Source: [Clostridium] clostridioforme AGR2157
GTDB taxonomy: Bacteria > Bacillota > Clostridia > Lachnospirales > Lachnospiraceae
Reading direction: 5' to 3'
Length of the DNA stretch: 64,000 nt
Assembly: GCF_000424325.1 (NCBI RefSeq)
Contig: NZ_AUJR01000011.1
Location: 45,195-109,194, forward strand
The translations under genes were made by a program, and so were the position numbers. The stretch's first letter is position 1, and the number at the start of each line of letters is the position of its first letter. Below the pieces are notes generated by a model. It saw only the letters and a program-made list of their open reading frames with translations. It was not told the origin of the DNA and searched no databases. Below are positions 1 through 9,969 of this stretch, one piece after another.

Positions 1-1
1 T

Positions 2-706
2 ATTGAGGATGACAAGAAGCCGGTGAAGATGCCTCAGATTGTCATTATCATCGACGAGCTGGCAGACCTTATGATGGTGGCTCCGGGAGAGGTGGAGGAT
101 GCCATCTGCCGCCTGGCCCAGCTGGCCCGTGCGGCGGGAATCCATCTGGTCATTGCCACCCAGAGGCCGTCGGTCAATGTCATCACAGGACTGATTAAGG
201 CAAATGTGCCGTCCAGGATTGCCTTTGCCGTGTCATCGGGTGTGGATTCCAGGACCATCATTGATATGAACGGGGCTGAGAAGCTGCTGGGAAAGGGCGA
301 CATGCTCTTTTATCCGGCAGGATTGCCCAAACCCCAGCGTGTACAGGGCGCCTTTGTGTCCGATGAGGAAGTGGGCCGGGTGGTGGAGTTCCTGACAGAA
401 CAGGGCATGATGGCGGAATATAATCCGCAAGTGGAGAGCTGTGTCTCCTCCCCGTCCATGGACGGAGGCGGCGGGGCTTCTGAACGGGATGAATACTTCG
501 TCCAGGCAGGCAGGTTTATCATTGAAAAGGAAAAGGCATCCATCGGAATGCTCCAGAGGATGTTTAAGATTGGCTTCAACCGGGCTGCCCGGATTATGGA
601 CCAGCTGGCGGAAGCAGGTGTAGTGGGCGAGGAAGAAGGTACCAAGCCCAGAAAAGTGCTCATGAGCATGGAAGAATTCGAGGAATTGCTGGAGCAGGGG
701 TATTAA
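2..706 (+). CDS. DNA translocase FtsK/SpoIIIE, C-terminal part (5' end outside window)
   Basis: C-terminal 234 residues of a hexameric DNA translocase that pumps chromosomal DNA through the division or sporulation septum; the reading frame is open from base 2, so the gene begins upstream. The visible part starts just before the Walker B strand ([12 protein letters not shown]), followed by the conserved [13 protein letters not shown] segment and the rest of the RecA-like motor. Visible residues of about 165-230 form the winged-helix gamma domain ([20 protein letters not shown]), which in this family reads KOPS/SRS orientation sequences. The N-terminal membrane anchor cannot be seen, so SpoIIIE cannot be told from a vegetative FtsK. 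No terminator is obvious before fhs, 90 bp downstream. Confidence 0.95.
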   Translation: MEDDKKPVKMPQIVIIIDELADLMMVAPGEVEDAICRLAQLARAAGIHLVIATQRPSVNVITGLIKANVPSRIAFAVSSGVDSRTIIDMNGAEKLLGKGDMLFYPAGLPKPQRVQGAFVSDEEVGRVVEFLTEQGMMAEYNPQVESCVSSPSMDGGGGASERDEYFVQAGRFIIEKEKASIGMLQRMFKIGFNRAARIMDQLAEAGVVGEEEGTKPRKVLMSMEEFEELLEQGY

Positions 707-795
707 AGCCTGGTCCCTGAGACTTTTGAATAAAACGTTGACGGACCTGCAAAGGCAGGAAACCGGGGAGCGTAATATAAGAGGAGGTACAAATC

Positions 796-2466
796 ATGAA
801 ATCAGATATTGAGATTGCACAGGAGGCCGTGATGCAGCCCATCAAAGAAGTGGCTGCTGCTTACGGAATCGGGGAGGATGACCTGGAGCTTTACGGTAAA
901 TACAAAGCAAAGCTGACGGACCAACTCTGGGAGCAGGTAAAGGACCGTCCCGATGGAAAACTGGTGCTGGTAACAGCCATTAACCCAACACCGGCAGGAG
1001 AAGGAAAGACCACTACCACGGTTGGTCTGGGCGAGGCATTTGGAAAGATGGGCAAAAAGGCCATCATAGCACTCAGAGAGCCGTCCCTGGGCCCCTGCTT
1101 TGGCGTTAAGGGCGGGGCAGCCGGCGGCGGTTATGCCCAGGTTGTGCCCATGGAGGATTTAAACCTGCACTTTACAGGTGATTTCCATGCCATCACATCC
1201 GCCAATAATCTGTTGGCAGCGCTCTTAGACAACCATATCCAGCAGGGAAACGCCCTGGGTATTGACCCAAGGCAGATCCAGTGGAAGCGCTGCGTGGACA
1301 TGAATGACCGCGTCCTGCGCAACATTGTGGTAGGCCTGGGAGCAAAGGGAGACGGCATGGTAAGGGAGGACCACTTTGTCATCACAGTGGCTTCCGAAAT
1401 CATGGCAATCCTGTGCCTGGCTGACAACATGGAGGATTTGAAGAACCGTCTGGGCAAGATTATCGTGGCCTACAATTTTGCAGGAGAGCCGGTGACCGCT
1501 GAGCAGCTCCATGCGGTAGGCTCCATGGCAGCCCTTCTGAAGGATGCCTTAAAGCCCAACCTGATTCAGACCCTGGAGCACACAGGCGCCCTGGTACACG
1601 GCGGCCCGTTTGCCAACATTGCCCATGGATGCAACAGCGTAAGGGCCACTAAGACAGCCCTGAAGCTGGCTGACGTGGTGGTGACAGAGGCTGGCTTCGG
1701 CGCTGACCTGGGAGCTGAGAAGTTCCTTGACATCAAGTGCCGCAAGGCAGGACTGAAGCCTGACGCAGTGGTTCTGGTGGCAACGGTCAGGGCCCTTAAG
1801 TACAACGGCGGAGTGCCGAAGGACCAGCTGTCAGCTGAGAATCCGGAAGCCCTAAAAAAGGGCATTGTCAATCTGGAGAAGCACATTGAGAACCTCCAGA
1901 AGTTTGGCGTACCCGTGGTGGTTACACTCAATTCCTTCATATCAGACACCGAAGCAGAATATGCATATATCAGGAAGTTCTGCGAGGACAGGGGCTGCGA
2001 GTTCGCTTTGTCCGAGGTATGGGCAAAGGGCGGCGAGGGCGGTATTGCACTGGCTGAAAAGGTAATGGAGACACTGGAGAACAAGCCGACCCAGTACCAT
2101 GTACTCTATCCGGATGAGATGAGCCTTAAGGATAAGATTAACACCATTGCCAGAGAGATTTACGGGGCGGACGGCGCGTCCTTTGCACCGGCCGCTGCCA
2201 AGGCATTAAAGCGCATTGAGGATATGGGCTTTGGAAACCTGCCGGTGTGTATGGCCAAGACACAGTATTCACTGTCGGATGACCAGACCAAGTTAGGACG
2301 GCCCGCCGGCTTTACCATCAATGTAAGGGATGCCTATGTATCAGCAGGCGCAGGCTTCGTGGTGGCGCTTACAGGTTCCATCATGACTATGCCGGGACTT
2401 CCAAAGAAACCGGCAGCAGACAGCATTGATGTGGACGAGAACGGTAAGATTACAGGACTTTTCTAG
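796..2466 (+). CDS. fhs: Formate--tetrahydrofolate ligase
   Basis: 556 residues, the normal length for formyl-THF synthetase, which makes 10-formyl-THF from formate, THF and ATP in the cytosol. The P-loop [11 protein letters not shown] lies at residues 65-75, followed by the conserved segments [13 protein letters not shown] and [13 protein letters not shown] that surround the active site. The ATG start has a strong GAGGAGG site just upstream. A GC-rich hairpin terminator follows, so the gene is probably its own transcription unit. The product feeds Fmt and the AICAR transformylase encoded elsewhere in this window, and could also serve a Wood-Ljungdahl-type methyl branch, although no other gene of that pathway is visible here. 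Confidence 0.97.
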   Translation: MKSDIEIAQEAVMQPIKEVAAAYGIGEDDLELYGKYKAKLTDQLWEQVKDRPDGKLVLVTAINPTPAGEGKTTTTVGLGEAFGKMGKKAIIALREPSLGPCFGVKGGAAGGGYAQVVPMEDLNLHFTGDFHAITSANNLLAALLDNHIQQGNALGIDPRQIQWKRCVDMNDRVLRNIVVGLGAKGDGMVREDHFVITVASEIMAILCLADNMEDLKNRLGKIIVAYNFAGEPVTAEQLHAVGSMAALLKDALKPNLIQTLEHTGALVHGGPFANIAHGCNSVRATKTALKLADVVVTEAGFGADLGAEKFLDIKCRKAGLKPDAVVLVATVRALKYNGGVPKDQLSAENPEALKKGIVNLEKHIENLQKFGVPVVVTLNSFISDTEAEYAYIRKFCEDRGCEFALSEVWAKGGEGGIALAEKVMETLENKPTQYHVLYPDEMSLKDKINTIAREIYGADGASFAPAAAKALKRIEDMGFGNLPVCMAKTQYSLSDDQTKLGRPAGFTINVRDAYVSAGAGFVVALTGSIMTMPGLPKKPAADSIDVDENGKITGLF

Positions 2467-2474
2467 GAAATGGG

Positions 2475-2522
2475 CCTGGCCCGGTGCATCCAAGAAAGGA
2501 GCGCCGGGCCAGGATATATTTT
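2475..2522 (+). terminator. Rho-independent terminator after fhs
   Basis: A perfect 10-bp GC-rich stem (CCTGGCCCGG at 2475-2484 with CCGGGCCAGG at 2504-2513) is followed by ATATATTTT. It separates fhs from murE. Confidence 0.8.
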
Positions 2523-2563
2523 GGCATAATATGAGTTGCACGAAAAAGAAATGAGGTATTCAG

Positions 2564-4099
2564 ATGATACTTAGAACCTGGTTAGATGAGCTGGATTATG
2601 AACTTGTCAGGGGAAGCCTGGATGTGGAGGTCACAGAGGTGGTCTATGACTCCAGAAAGGCAGTGCCCGGCGCTGTGTTTGTGTGTATGGCGGGGACCCG
2701 CGTGGATTCCCACCGTTTTGTCCCGGATGTGCTGCGCGCAGGTGTCCGTGTGCTTGTGACGGAGCGGGACATTGAGGAGGAACTGGCTGCCTCAGGACTT
2801 ACGGAGGATGAGATGGGCCGGGTGACAATACTTAAGACAGCGGAGGGCAGGAGAAGCCTGGCTCTTCTCTCAGCAGCCAGGTTCGGCTATCCTGCGTCAA
2901 GGATGATTACCATTGGCGTGACGGGAACAAAGGGAAAGACCACCACCACCCATATGATAAAAGCCATTCTTGAGGCGGCAGGAAAAAAGGTGGGGATGAT
3001 AGGCACCACAGGCACGGTGATCAATGGCCAGGTGACCCCTACCATGAACACCACGCCGGAATCCTATGAACTGCACCAGTCCTTCGCGAAAATGGCGGAG
3101 GCAGGCTGCCAGTATATGATTATGGAGGTGTCGTCCCAGGGAATCAAGATGCACCGGGTGGACGGCATCGCCTTTGACTACGGCATTTTCACTAATATAT
3201 CCCCGGACCACATAGGGCCGGATGAGCACGCTGATTTTGCGGAATATCTTTACTGCAAATCACGTCTTTTGAGCATGTGCAGGATAGGGCTGGTGAACTT
3301 AAACGACGGGCATTTTAAAGAAATCGTGAAGGATGCGTCCTGCAGGCTTTATACGTACCGTGTAAAGGAAGACGAGGAGACGAAGGCTGACTTTGAGGCC
3401 TCCAACATCCGGTATGTGTCCCGGCCGGACTTTGTGGGCACGGAGTTTGACGTCACAGGAAGCCTGGACATGGACGTCCGCCTGGGAATCCCCGGCCTGT
3501 TCAACGTGGACAATGCCCTGGCAGCCCTGTGCGTATGCGCCTTTCTGGGACTTCCAAAAGAGAGGATTGTCCACGCCCTGGAGCACATACGTGTCAATGG
3601 ACGCATGGAAATCGTCCACACCTCATCCAGGTGCACGGTCCTGGTGGACTATGCCCACAACGCGGTGAGCATGGAGAGCCTTCTTACCACTCTGCGCCGG
3701 TATCATCCCAAACGGCTGGTGGTTGTATTTGGATGCGGCGGCAACCGTTCCAAGGACAGACGCTACTCCATGGGCGAGATCGGAGGAAGACTGGCCGATC
3801 TGAGCATCATCACGGCAGACAACTCCAGGTATGAAAAGGTGGAGGACATCATGGCGGATATCCGGGGAAGCATAGAGAAAACAGGCGGGGATTTCCTTGA
3901 GATTCCTGACAGAAGGGACGCAATCCGCCACAGTATCCTTTACGCGCAGCCGGGGGATATGATAGCTGTCATCGGCAAGGGACACGAGGACTATCAGGAA
4001 ATCAACGGTGTGCGCCATCACTTCCTGGACAGGGAAGTCATTGAAGAAACCATAAAAGAGTTGGGAGACGAGACACAGTATGACAGGAATAACGGTTAA
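2564..4099 (+). CDS. murE: UDP-N-acetylmuramyl-tripeptide synthetase (MurE family)
   Basis: 511-residue Mur ligase that adds the third amino acid to UDP-MurNAc-L-Ala-D-Glu in peptidoglycan precursor synthesis. The ATP site GVTGTKGKTTTT is at residues 118-129, the N-terminal UDP-binding domain occupies about 1-110, and the C-terminal segment ends with the conserved GKGHEDYQ. The amino-acid specificity motif, DNPR in meso-diaminopimelate-adding MurE, reads DNSR here (residues 419-422) and is followed by RYEKVEDI. The arginine that contacts diaminopimelate is kept but the proline is lost, so the substrate (mDAP or another diamino acid) is uncertain. The gene overlaps murF by 20 bp, which points to translational coupling. 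A second MurE elsewhere in the genome cannot be excluded. Confidence 0.92.
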   Translation: MILRTWLDELDYELVRGSLDVEVTEVVYDSRKAVPGAVFVCMAGTRVDSHRFVPDVLRAGVRVLVTERDIEEELAASGLTEDEMGRVTILKTAEGRRSLALLSAARFGYPASRMITIGVTGTKGKTTTTHMIKAILEAAGKKVGMIGTTGTVINGQVTPTMNTTPESYELHQSFAKMAEAGCQYMIMEVSSQGIKMHRVDGIAFDYGIFTNISPDHIGPDEHADFAEYLYCKSRLLSMCRIGLVNLNDGHFKEIVKDASCRLYTYRVKEDEETKADFEASNIRYVSRPDFVGTEFDVTGSLDMDVRLGIPGLFNVDNALAALCVCAFLGLPKERIVHALEHIRVNGRMEIVHTSSRCTVLVDYAHNAVSMESLLTTLRRYHPKRLVVVFGCGGNRSKDRRYSMGEIGGRLADLSIITADNSRYEKVEDIMADIRGSIEKTGGDFLEIPDRRDAIRHSILYAQPGDMIAVIGKGHEDYQEINGVRHHFLDREVIEETIKELGDETQYDRNNG

Positions 4100-5516
4100 G
4101 GAACTGCTTGAGGCCACAGGAGGAAACCTTCTGCGGGGGCAGGAGGATCAGCATGCGGGACACATCAGCCTGGATTCCAGAAAAATGGAGGGGGATGACC
4201 TATTTGTGCCCATTGTGGGTGAACGGGTGGACGCCCACCGCTTTCTCTGCCAGGCAATTGCCAGCGGGGCGGCAGTGGTATTTACCAGTGAACATCACTG
4301 CGGGGAGGATGTTAAAGCCTCTGTCCGGGAACAGTGCGGGGGAGACAGGGAGCAGGAGAAGAAAGCCCTTGATGCCGCGTGGATTGAGGTGCTTGACACG
4401 AAGAAGGCCCTTCAGGACTTGGGAAGCTTTTGCAGGAAACGCCTTACCCTGCCTCTGGTGGGAATCACGGGAAGCGTGGGAAAGACCACTACCAGGGAAA
4501 TGATAGCGGCTGCCCTGAGCGCCGGATTCCTGGTGTATAAGACTCCGGGCAACAGCAACAGCCAGGTGGGAGTGCCCATTACCATAGCGGAGATCCCGCA
4601 GTCTGCGGAGATTGGCGTCATTGAGCTGGGAATGAGCGAACCGGGAGAGATGGAGCGCATTGCCAGGGTTGCCAGGGTGGACTGTGCCGTCATGACCAAC
4701 ATAGGGGTGGCCCACATCGAACAGCTGGGCTCCCAGGAACACATCCTGGAGGAAAAGCTGCATATCCAGGACGGGATGCCGGCAGAGGGCGCATTGTTCT
4801 TAAACGGCGACGACCCCCTTCTGGCCTCAGTGGTTCCGAAGGGGGGCAGAAAGAGGGTACTGTACGGACTGAGCCGGGACTGTGACTACAGGGCAGAGGA
4901 TTTGCACCTGGAAGAAGGTTATCCCGTGTTCACGGCGGTTCACGGGGACAGCAGGGTCCGGGTGCGTCTCCAGGTTATGGGAAGCCACATGGTGAGCAAT
5001 GCCATGGCAGCCCTGGCAGTGGCGGATACATACGGGCTTTCCATGGAGAAGGCGGCCCTTGCCCTGGGACGGTTTAAGGGCTATAAGGGACGCCAGCAGA
5101 TATTTGAGTGGGGCGGTGTCACTGTCATTGACGACAGCTACAATGCCAGTCCGGTGTCCATGAAGGCCGGGCTGGAGGTGCTGGCCAGCGTGAAGGGAGA
5201 AGGACGAAGGATAGCGGTCTTAGCCGATATGAAGGAGCTGGGCCCGGATACGGTCAGGTTCCATGAGGAAATAGGCGCCTGTATAGGAGAACATCCCCTG
5301 GACATGGTCCTTTTGCTGGGAGAGCTGGCAGCCTGCATTGGCAGCGGAATGGATGCCGCCCACGCAGTGACGCCTCATTTTGAAATGGACAGTTTGGCCC
5401 AGGTAGAAGTGTGGCTGGATGAGAACATCAAGGAGGGCGACTGCATTCTTTTTAAAGGCTCCAACAGCATGAAGCTGTCCGAGGCAGTGAGGCATCTGAA
5501 GGAAGCCAGGGCATGA
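4080..5516 (+). CDS. murF: UDP-N-acetylmuramoyl-tripeptide--D-alanyl-D-alanine ligase
   Basis: 478 residues. MurF adds D-Ala-D-Ala to the UDP-MurNAc-tripeptide, the last cytoplasmic peptidoglycan precursor step. The P-loop GITGSVGKTTT lies at residues 128-138, followed by KTPGNSNSQVGVP and IDDSYNASPVSMKAGL, both typical of MurF. There is an insertion rich in charged residues at about 77-102, just before the ATP domain. The ATG lies inside the end of murE in another frame, so the two are probably translated together. The usual neighbours mraY and murD are absent, so this is a detached murE-murF pair rather than the classical dcw cluster. Confidence 0.95.
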   Translation: MTGITVKELLEATGGNLLRGQEDQHAGHISLDSRKMEGDDLFVPIVGERVDAHRFLCQAIASGAAVVFTSEHHCGEDVKASVREQCGGDREQEKKALDAAWIEVLDTKKALQDLGSFCRKRLTLPLVGITGSVGKTTTREMIAAALSAGFLVYKTPGNSNSQVGVPITIAEIPQSAEIGVIELGMSEPGEMERIARVARVDCAVMTNIGVAHIEQLGSQEHILEEKLHIQDGMPAEGALFLNGDDPLLASVVPKGGRKRVLYGLSRDCDYRAEDLHLEEGYPVFTAVHGDSRVRVRLQVMGSHMVSNAMAALAVADTYGLSMEKAALALGRFKGYKGRQQIFEWGGVTVIDDSYNASPVSMKAGLEVLASVKGEGRRIAVLADMKELGPDTVRFHEEIGACIGEHPLDMVLLLGELAACIGSGMDAAHAVTPHFEMDSLAQVEVWLDENIKEGDCILFKGSNSMKLSEAVRHLKEARA

Positions 5517-5618
5517 TTCTAACTGAATACTCATATCTTTCCCTCATTTTGGGAAGAATTATAATATGGACAGAAATGTCACAGACAGTACATTCTAAAT
5601 AAGATAAGGAGAAACATT

Positions 5619-7031
5619 GTGATGCAGCAGAAAAAAGATGATAAGAAGATTCTCTGGCATACCCTGGCTTTTATGGCCTTTTCAACGGTCTGGGGATTTG
5701 GGAATGTGATAAACGGATTCTCGGAGTACGGCGGATTAAAGGCCATTGTATCCTGGATTCTTATATTTGCCATTTATTTTGTGCCCTATGCCCTGATGGT
5801 GGGAGAGCTGGGCTCCACCTTCAAGCATGCCGGAGGCGGTGTCAGCTCCTGGATTCATGAGACCATAGGGCCTAAGATGGCTTACTACGCGGGCTGGACC
5901 TATTGGGTGGTCCACATGCCTTATATCTCCCAGAAACCAAATTCCACGGTAATTGCAGCCAGCTGGGCCCTGTTTCAGGACAAGAGGGCCAGCGGCATGA
6001 ACACCACGGTGATGCAGATTCTATGCCTGGTCATTTTTCTGTTTGCCATGTATCTGTCCGGCAAGGGAATAGGTGTATTAAAGAGGCTTGCCACATTGGC
6101 AGGCTCTGCCATGTTCATTATGTCCATGCTGTTCATTGCCATGATGGTGGCTGCTCCGGCCCTGACAGACGGTGCCTTCTTAGCCGTTGACTGGTCCCCC
6201 TCATCCTTCATACCGGACTTTAACGCCAACTTTTTCCTGAGCCTTTCCATCCTGGTTTTTGCGGTGGGAGGATGTGAGAAGATTTCCCCCTATGTAAATA
6301 AGATGAAGGATCCTTCCAGGGATTTTGCAAAGGGCATGGTGGCCCTGGCAGCCATGGTGGCCGTGACCGCCATCCTGGGCACCATTGCCCTGGGCATGAT
6401 GTTTGACTCCAACCATATTCCCCAGGACCTGATGACCAACGGCGCCTACTACGCGTTCCAGAAGCTGGGAGAATATTATCATGTGGGGAATTTCTTCGTG
6501 GTGGTATACGCGCTGACCAATCTGATTGGACAGTTTTCCGTTATGGTCCTGTCCGTGGACGCGCCCCTCAGGATGCTCTTAGACAGCGCGGATTCCCGTT
6601 TCATCCCCAGCAGGATGTTTGAGAAAAATGAACACGGTACCTATGTGAACGGACACAGGCTTGTGATGCTCATTGTCTGTGTGCTGATTGTGGTCCCTGC
6701 CTTTGGCATCAGGAACGTGGACGTTCTGGTGCGCTGGCTGGTCAAGGTAAACTCTGTGTGCATGCCCCTGCGCTATCTGTGGGTCTTTGTGGCATACATT
6801 GCCTTAAAACGGGCCGGGGATGCATTCTGCGGCGAGTACAGGTTTGTAAAGGGGAAAACAGCAGGTATCCTGGTGGGCGGCTGGTGTTTTATATTCACGG
6901 CCTTCGCGTGTCTGACAGGCATTTACTCAGAGGACCCGTTCCAGCTGGCTCTGAATATCGTAACTCCCTTTGTGCTGGTAGGACTTGGGTTCATTATGCC
7001 ATGGATGGCAGCAAAGGAGAAAAAAAGTTAA
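5619..7031 (+). CDS. APC-superfamily amino acid permease (YjeM-like)
   Basis: 470-residue integral membrane protein with about 12 hydrophobic segments. The first helix carries the FSTVWGFGNVINGF motif that replaces the usual APC substrate-binding glycine loop, and the overall pattern resembles the YjeM / glutamate-GABA antiporter branch. The substrate cannot be deduced from sequence. GTG at 5619 has AAGGAG 7 bp upstream; the ATG three bases later is an equally possible start. A TATAAT at 5560-5565 with a poor -35 is a weak promoter candidate. The following aminopeptidase gene lies 72 bp downstream and may be co-transcribed, suggesting peptide or amino-acid use. Confidence 0.8.
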   Translation: MMQQKKDDKKILWHTLAFMAFSTVWGFGNVINGFSEYGGLKAIVSWILIFAIYFVPYALMVGELGSTFKHAGGGVSSWIHETIGPKMAYYAGWTYWVVHMPYISQKPNSTVIAASWALFQDKRASGMNTTVMQILCLVIFLFAMYLSGKGIGVLKRLATLAGSAMFIMSMLFIAMMVAAPALTDGAFLAVDWSPSSFIPDFNANFFLSLSILVFAVGGCEKISPYVNKMKDPSRDFAKGMVALAAMVAVTAILGTIALGMMFDSNHIPQDLMTNGAYYAFQKLGEYYHVGNFFVVVYALTNLIGQFSVMVLSVDAPLRMLLDSADSRFIPSRMFEKNEHGTYVNGHRLVMLIVCVLIVVPAFGIRNVDVLVRWLVKVNSVCMPLRYLWVFVAYIALKRAGDAFCGEYRFVKGKTAGILVGGWCFIFTAFACLTGIYSEDPFQLALNIVTPFVLVGLGFIMPWMAAKEKKS

Positions 7032-7103
7032 GCTTCCCGCATTGCCGTGGAGGTTTCTTTATGGTACAGTAGAGGAGAAATAAAGAGACAAAGGAGATAT
7101 TAT

Positions 7104-8429
7104 ATGAATATAGACAGAGAAGACTGCTTAAGCACAGCCAAAGAACTCATCGGTTTTCTTGAAAAAAGCCCCACCTGCTTCCACGCGGTACAGTCCATTG
7201 CAGACTGTCTTCTGGAGGCGGGCTTCACACAGCTTCATGAGGGAGAGAAGTGGGTGCTCACAGAGGGAGGTTCCTACTATGTTACCAGGAACGGTTCATC
7301 CATAGTGTCCTTTAAGGTGCCGGGAAAAGCATTTTCCAGTTTCCAGATCATGGCCAGCCACAGTGATTCCCCCTCCTTTAAAATCAAGGAAAATCCGGAG
7401 ATGGAGGCGGAGAACCACTATGTGAAGCTGAACGTGGAGAAATACGGCGGTATGCTGTGCGCTCCCTGGTTTGACCGCCCCCTTTCCGTGGCAGGCCGTC
7501 TGGCTGTGAAGGAGGGAAACCGCATTGCCACAAAGCTGGTAAAGGTGGACCGGGACCTGCTTATGATACCGAACCTGGCCATCCATTTTAATCGTGAGGT
7601 CAATGAGGGCTATAAGTATAATGCCCAGGTGGACATGCTGCCCTTGTACGGCGGCCCGGACGCAAAGGGAACCTTTATGGAGACTGTGGCTGAGAGCGCA
7701 GGGGTCAAAAAGGAGGATATCCTGGGACACGATCTCTATCTCTACAACCGTGTGCCGGGAAGCATCTGGGGGGCTGGCGGGGAGTTCCTGTCCTGCGGCC
7801 ATTTAGACGACCTGCAGTGCGCGTTTTCCACCATGAAGGGATTTCTGGAGGGCGGCCATCCGGACTGTGTGAGCGTTCACGCGGTATTTGACAATGAAGA
7901 GATAGGAAGCATGACCAAGCAGGGGGCTGACTCCACCTTTTTGGAGGATGTGCTGAGACGGATTAACAGCGCCATGGGAAGGAGCGAGGAGGAGTACCTG
8001 ATGGCTATTGCCTCCAGCTTCATGGTTTCCGCTGACAATGCCCATGCAGCCCACCCCAACCATGGAGACAAATCAGACCCTGTAAACCGTCCCTACATGA
8101 ATGAGGGTATCGTCATCAAATACAGCACAAAGTACGCCACAGACGGACTTTCAGCCGCCGTGTTCAGGGTATTATGCCAGGAAGAGGGAATACCCTGCCA
8201 GACATTTACCAACCGTTCCGACAAGGCAGGCGGTTCCACCCTGGGCAACATTTCCAACAGCCATGTGGCCCTGAACACAGTGGACATCGGACTGCCCCAG
8301 CTGTCCATGCACTCCCCCTACGAGACAGTGGGAATCAAGGATACCTGTTATCTGATTCGGGCCGCAAAGAGGTTCTACAGCACCTCCATGAAGGCCATGG
8401 GGTCCGGGAGCTGCGAAGTGCGGCAATAG
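7104..8429 (+). CDS. apeB: M18-family aminopeptidase (aspartyl aminopeptidase type)
   Basis: 441-residue cytosolic di-zinc aminopeptidase of family M18, which removes N-terminal (often acidic) residues from peptides. Metal-binding motifs are visible: HSDSP around H86, a DNEEIGS segment, and SADNAHAAHPNH near the C-terminal third. The conserved WFDRPLSVAGR segment is typical of the family. I chose the ATG at 7104 because AAGGAG lies just upstream; an in-frame upstream extension lacks a ribosome site and family similarity. It is followed by a hairpin terminator. The symbol follows common usage for bacterial M18 enzymes. Confidence 0.92.
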   Translation: MNIDREDCLSTAKELIGFLEKSPTCFHAVQSIADCLLEAGFTQLHEGEKWVLTEGGSYYVTRNGSSIVSFKVPGKAFSSFQIMASHSDSPSFKIKENPEMEAENHYVKLNVEKYGGMLCAPWFDRPLSVAGRLAVKEGNRIATKLVKVDRDLLMIPNLAIHFNREVNEGYKYNAQVDMLPLYGGPDAKGTFMETVAESAGVKKEDILGHDLYLYNRVPGSIWGAGGEFLSCGHLDDLQCAFSTMKGFLEGGHPDCVSVHAVFDNEEIGSMTKQGADSTFLEDVLRRINSAMGRSEEEYLMAIASSFMVSADNAHAAHPNHGDKSDPVNRPYMNEGIVIKYSTKYATDGLSAAVFRVLCQEEGIPCQTFTNRSDKAGGSTLGNISNSHVALNTVDIGLPQLSMHSPYETVGIKDTCYLIRAAKRFYSTSMKAMGSGSCEVRQ

Positions 8430-8443
8430 ATATGCGGTAACAG

Positions 8444-8500
8444 ATGCCCAGCCATAGCCCTGAGAGGAAGAAACGCCTCCGGGAATCATGGCTGGGTATT
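8444..8500 (+). terminator. Hairpin terminator after the M18 aminopeptidase
   Basis: A 12-bp stem with one G-U pair joins ATGCCCAGCCAT (8444-8455) to ATGGCTGGGTAT (8488-8499), with a smaller inner hairpin, then TTATT. The T-run is weak, so termination may be partial. Confidence 0.6.
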
Positions 8501-8534
8501 TATTGGAACTATGAGAGAAAGAGGAAGGTAAGAT

Positions 8535-9857
8535 ATGTTTTCCAGAAAACAAGTGATAAAGCTCCTGGCTCCCCTTATTGCGGAACAAATCATGGCGGTG
8601 CTGGTGGGAATGGTGGACGTGATGATGGTGGCCGCAGCAGGGGAATCCGCGGTGTCCGGCGTTTCCCTGGTGGATTCCATCAGTGTTTTAATCATACAAA
8701 TCATGGGAGCCCTGGCTACCGGAGGAGCCGTCATATCGGCCCAGTACCTGGGCAAGGAGCAGCCCAGGGATGCCAGGAAGGCAGCCGGACAGCTGGTTCT
8801 GGTGACCATGCTTCTGTCTGTCATCATTGCCGGGACAGCTCTTGCAGGGGGACGCCATCTGCTGGGAGGAATATTTGGAAAAGTGGAACAGGACGTAATG
8901 GACAACGCCCAGACCTATTTCTGGATCACAGCCCTGTCATACCCCTTCATCGGACTTTACAATGCCTGCGCAGCCCTGTTCCGTTCCATGGGCAACTCAA
9001 AGGTATCCATGATGACCTCCTTTGTCATGAATATGGTTAACATTATAGGAAATGCAATCTGCGTATTCGGCCTTAAAATGGGTGTGGCGGGTGTGGCGTG
9101 GCCTACCCTTATAAGCCGTGTGACAGCTGCCTTTATGATGTTCGTCCTCATACGGAACAGGAACAATTCCATCTGTCTCAACAGCTGGAAGTTCCTGATT
9201 CCGGACCGTCATATGATAAAGCACATCCTGTCCATCGGAATTCCCAACGGGCTGGAAAACGGCATGTTTCAGTTCGGCAAGATATTCCTTCAGAGCCTGG
9301 TTTCCTCCCTGGGCACGGTATCCATAGCCAGCTTTGCCGTGGCCAGCAACCTGGTGACGGTTCTCTATCTTCCGGGAAATGCCATTGGCTTAGGTCTGGT
9401 AACCATAGTGGGCCAATGCGTCGGAGCAGGCCGTCTGAAGGAAGCCAAGAACAACACAAAATCCCTTATTCTGGTGGTTTATGGAATCCTGGCCGTATTC
9501 AGCACTGCCATGGTTATCTGGTCCGGCCCGCTGGTAGGAATCTATCATCTGTCCCCTCAGGCTGCTGTCATGGCGCGTGAGCTGATCCTGATCCACAGTA
9601 TAGCCATGATTATATGGCCTCTGGCCTTCACCATCCCCCACGCCCTGAGGGCCTCCTTAGACGCTAAGTTTACCATGGCTGTATCCGTATTCTCCATGTG
9701 GGTATTCCGAATCGGATTTGCATACCTCTTCGTATACATATTTGACCTGGGACTTTCCGGGGTATGGTACGGCATGTTCATTGACTGGATATTCCGGGCA
9801 TTGGTGTTTTCGGCAAGGTTTAAGGGGTTTGAGAGGAGGGCGGGGGTTGTGGAGTGA
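8535..9857 (+). CDS. MATE-family multidrug/cation exporter
   Basis: 440 residues with twelve predicted membrane helices in two six-helix halves, as in MATE (NorM/DinF) Na+- or H+-coupled exporters. N-terminal features are LAPLIAEQIMAVLVGMVDVMMV and the GALATGGAVISAQYLG region; both halves carry the family's conserved Gly/Pro pattern. The AGGAAGG ribosome site precedes the ATG. The last codons (RRAGVVE) fall in an abruptly G-rich stretch that resembles one arm of the inverted repeat 0.7 kb downstream, so the C-terminal tail may have been replaced by repeat-derived sequence. The cargo is unknown. Confidence 0.9.
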   Translation: MFSRKQVIKLLAPLIAEQIMAVLVGMVDVMMVAAAGESAVSGVSLVDSISVLIIQIMGALATGGAVISAQYLGKEQPRDARKAAGQLVLVTMLLSVIIAGTALAGGRHLLGGIFGKVEQDVMDNAQTYFWITALSYPFIGLYNACAALFRSMGNSKVSMMTSFVMNMVNIIGNAICVFGLKMGVAGVAWPTLISRVTAAFMMFVLIRNRNNSICLNSWKFLIPDRHMIKHILSIGIPNGLENGMFQFGKIFLQSLVSSLGTVSIASFAVASNLVTVLYLPGNAIGLGLVTIVGQCVGAGRLKEAKNNTKSLILVVYGILAVFSTAMVIWSGPLVGIYHLSPQAAVMARELILIHSIAMIIWPLAFTIPHALRASLDAKFTMAVSVFSMWVFRIGFAYLFVYIFDLGLSGVWYGMFIDWIFRALVFSARFKGFERRAGVVE

Positions 9858-9969
9858 GAGGTGAGAGGCGCGGGGGGTTAGGGGGTCGCGTTCGTGGGAG
9901 CAAGGGGGAAGGAACCTGGGGATACGGCTGCGGGACAAGTCCGGTCTAAGGACAATCGGGAAAAAGTAA
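9858..9969 (+). other. G-rich non-coding stretch after the MATE gene
   Basis: The plus strand is dominated by runs of G (for example GGGGGGTTAGGGGG) and contains GTGAGAGG / GAGGCGCGGGG elements resembling the arm of the inverted repeat at 10487-10796. No start codon with a convincing ribosome site and no terminator was found. It may be a degenerate relic of that repeat. Confidence 0.4.

Noticed and set aside
710..795. fhs promoter at TTGACG
   Set aside because: No acceptable -10 at 16-18 bp; the nearest AT-rich hexamer is about 29 bp away.
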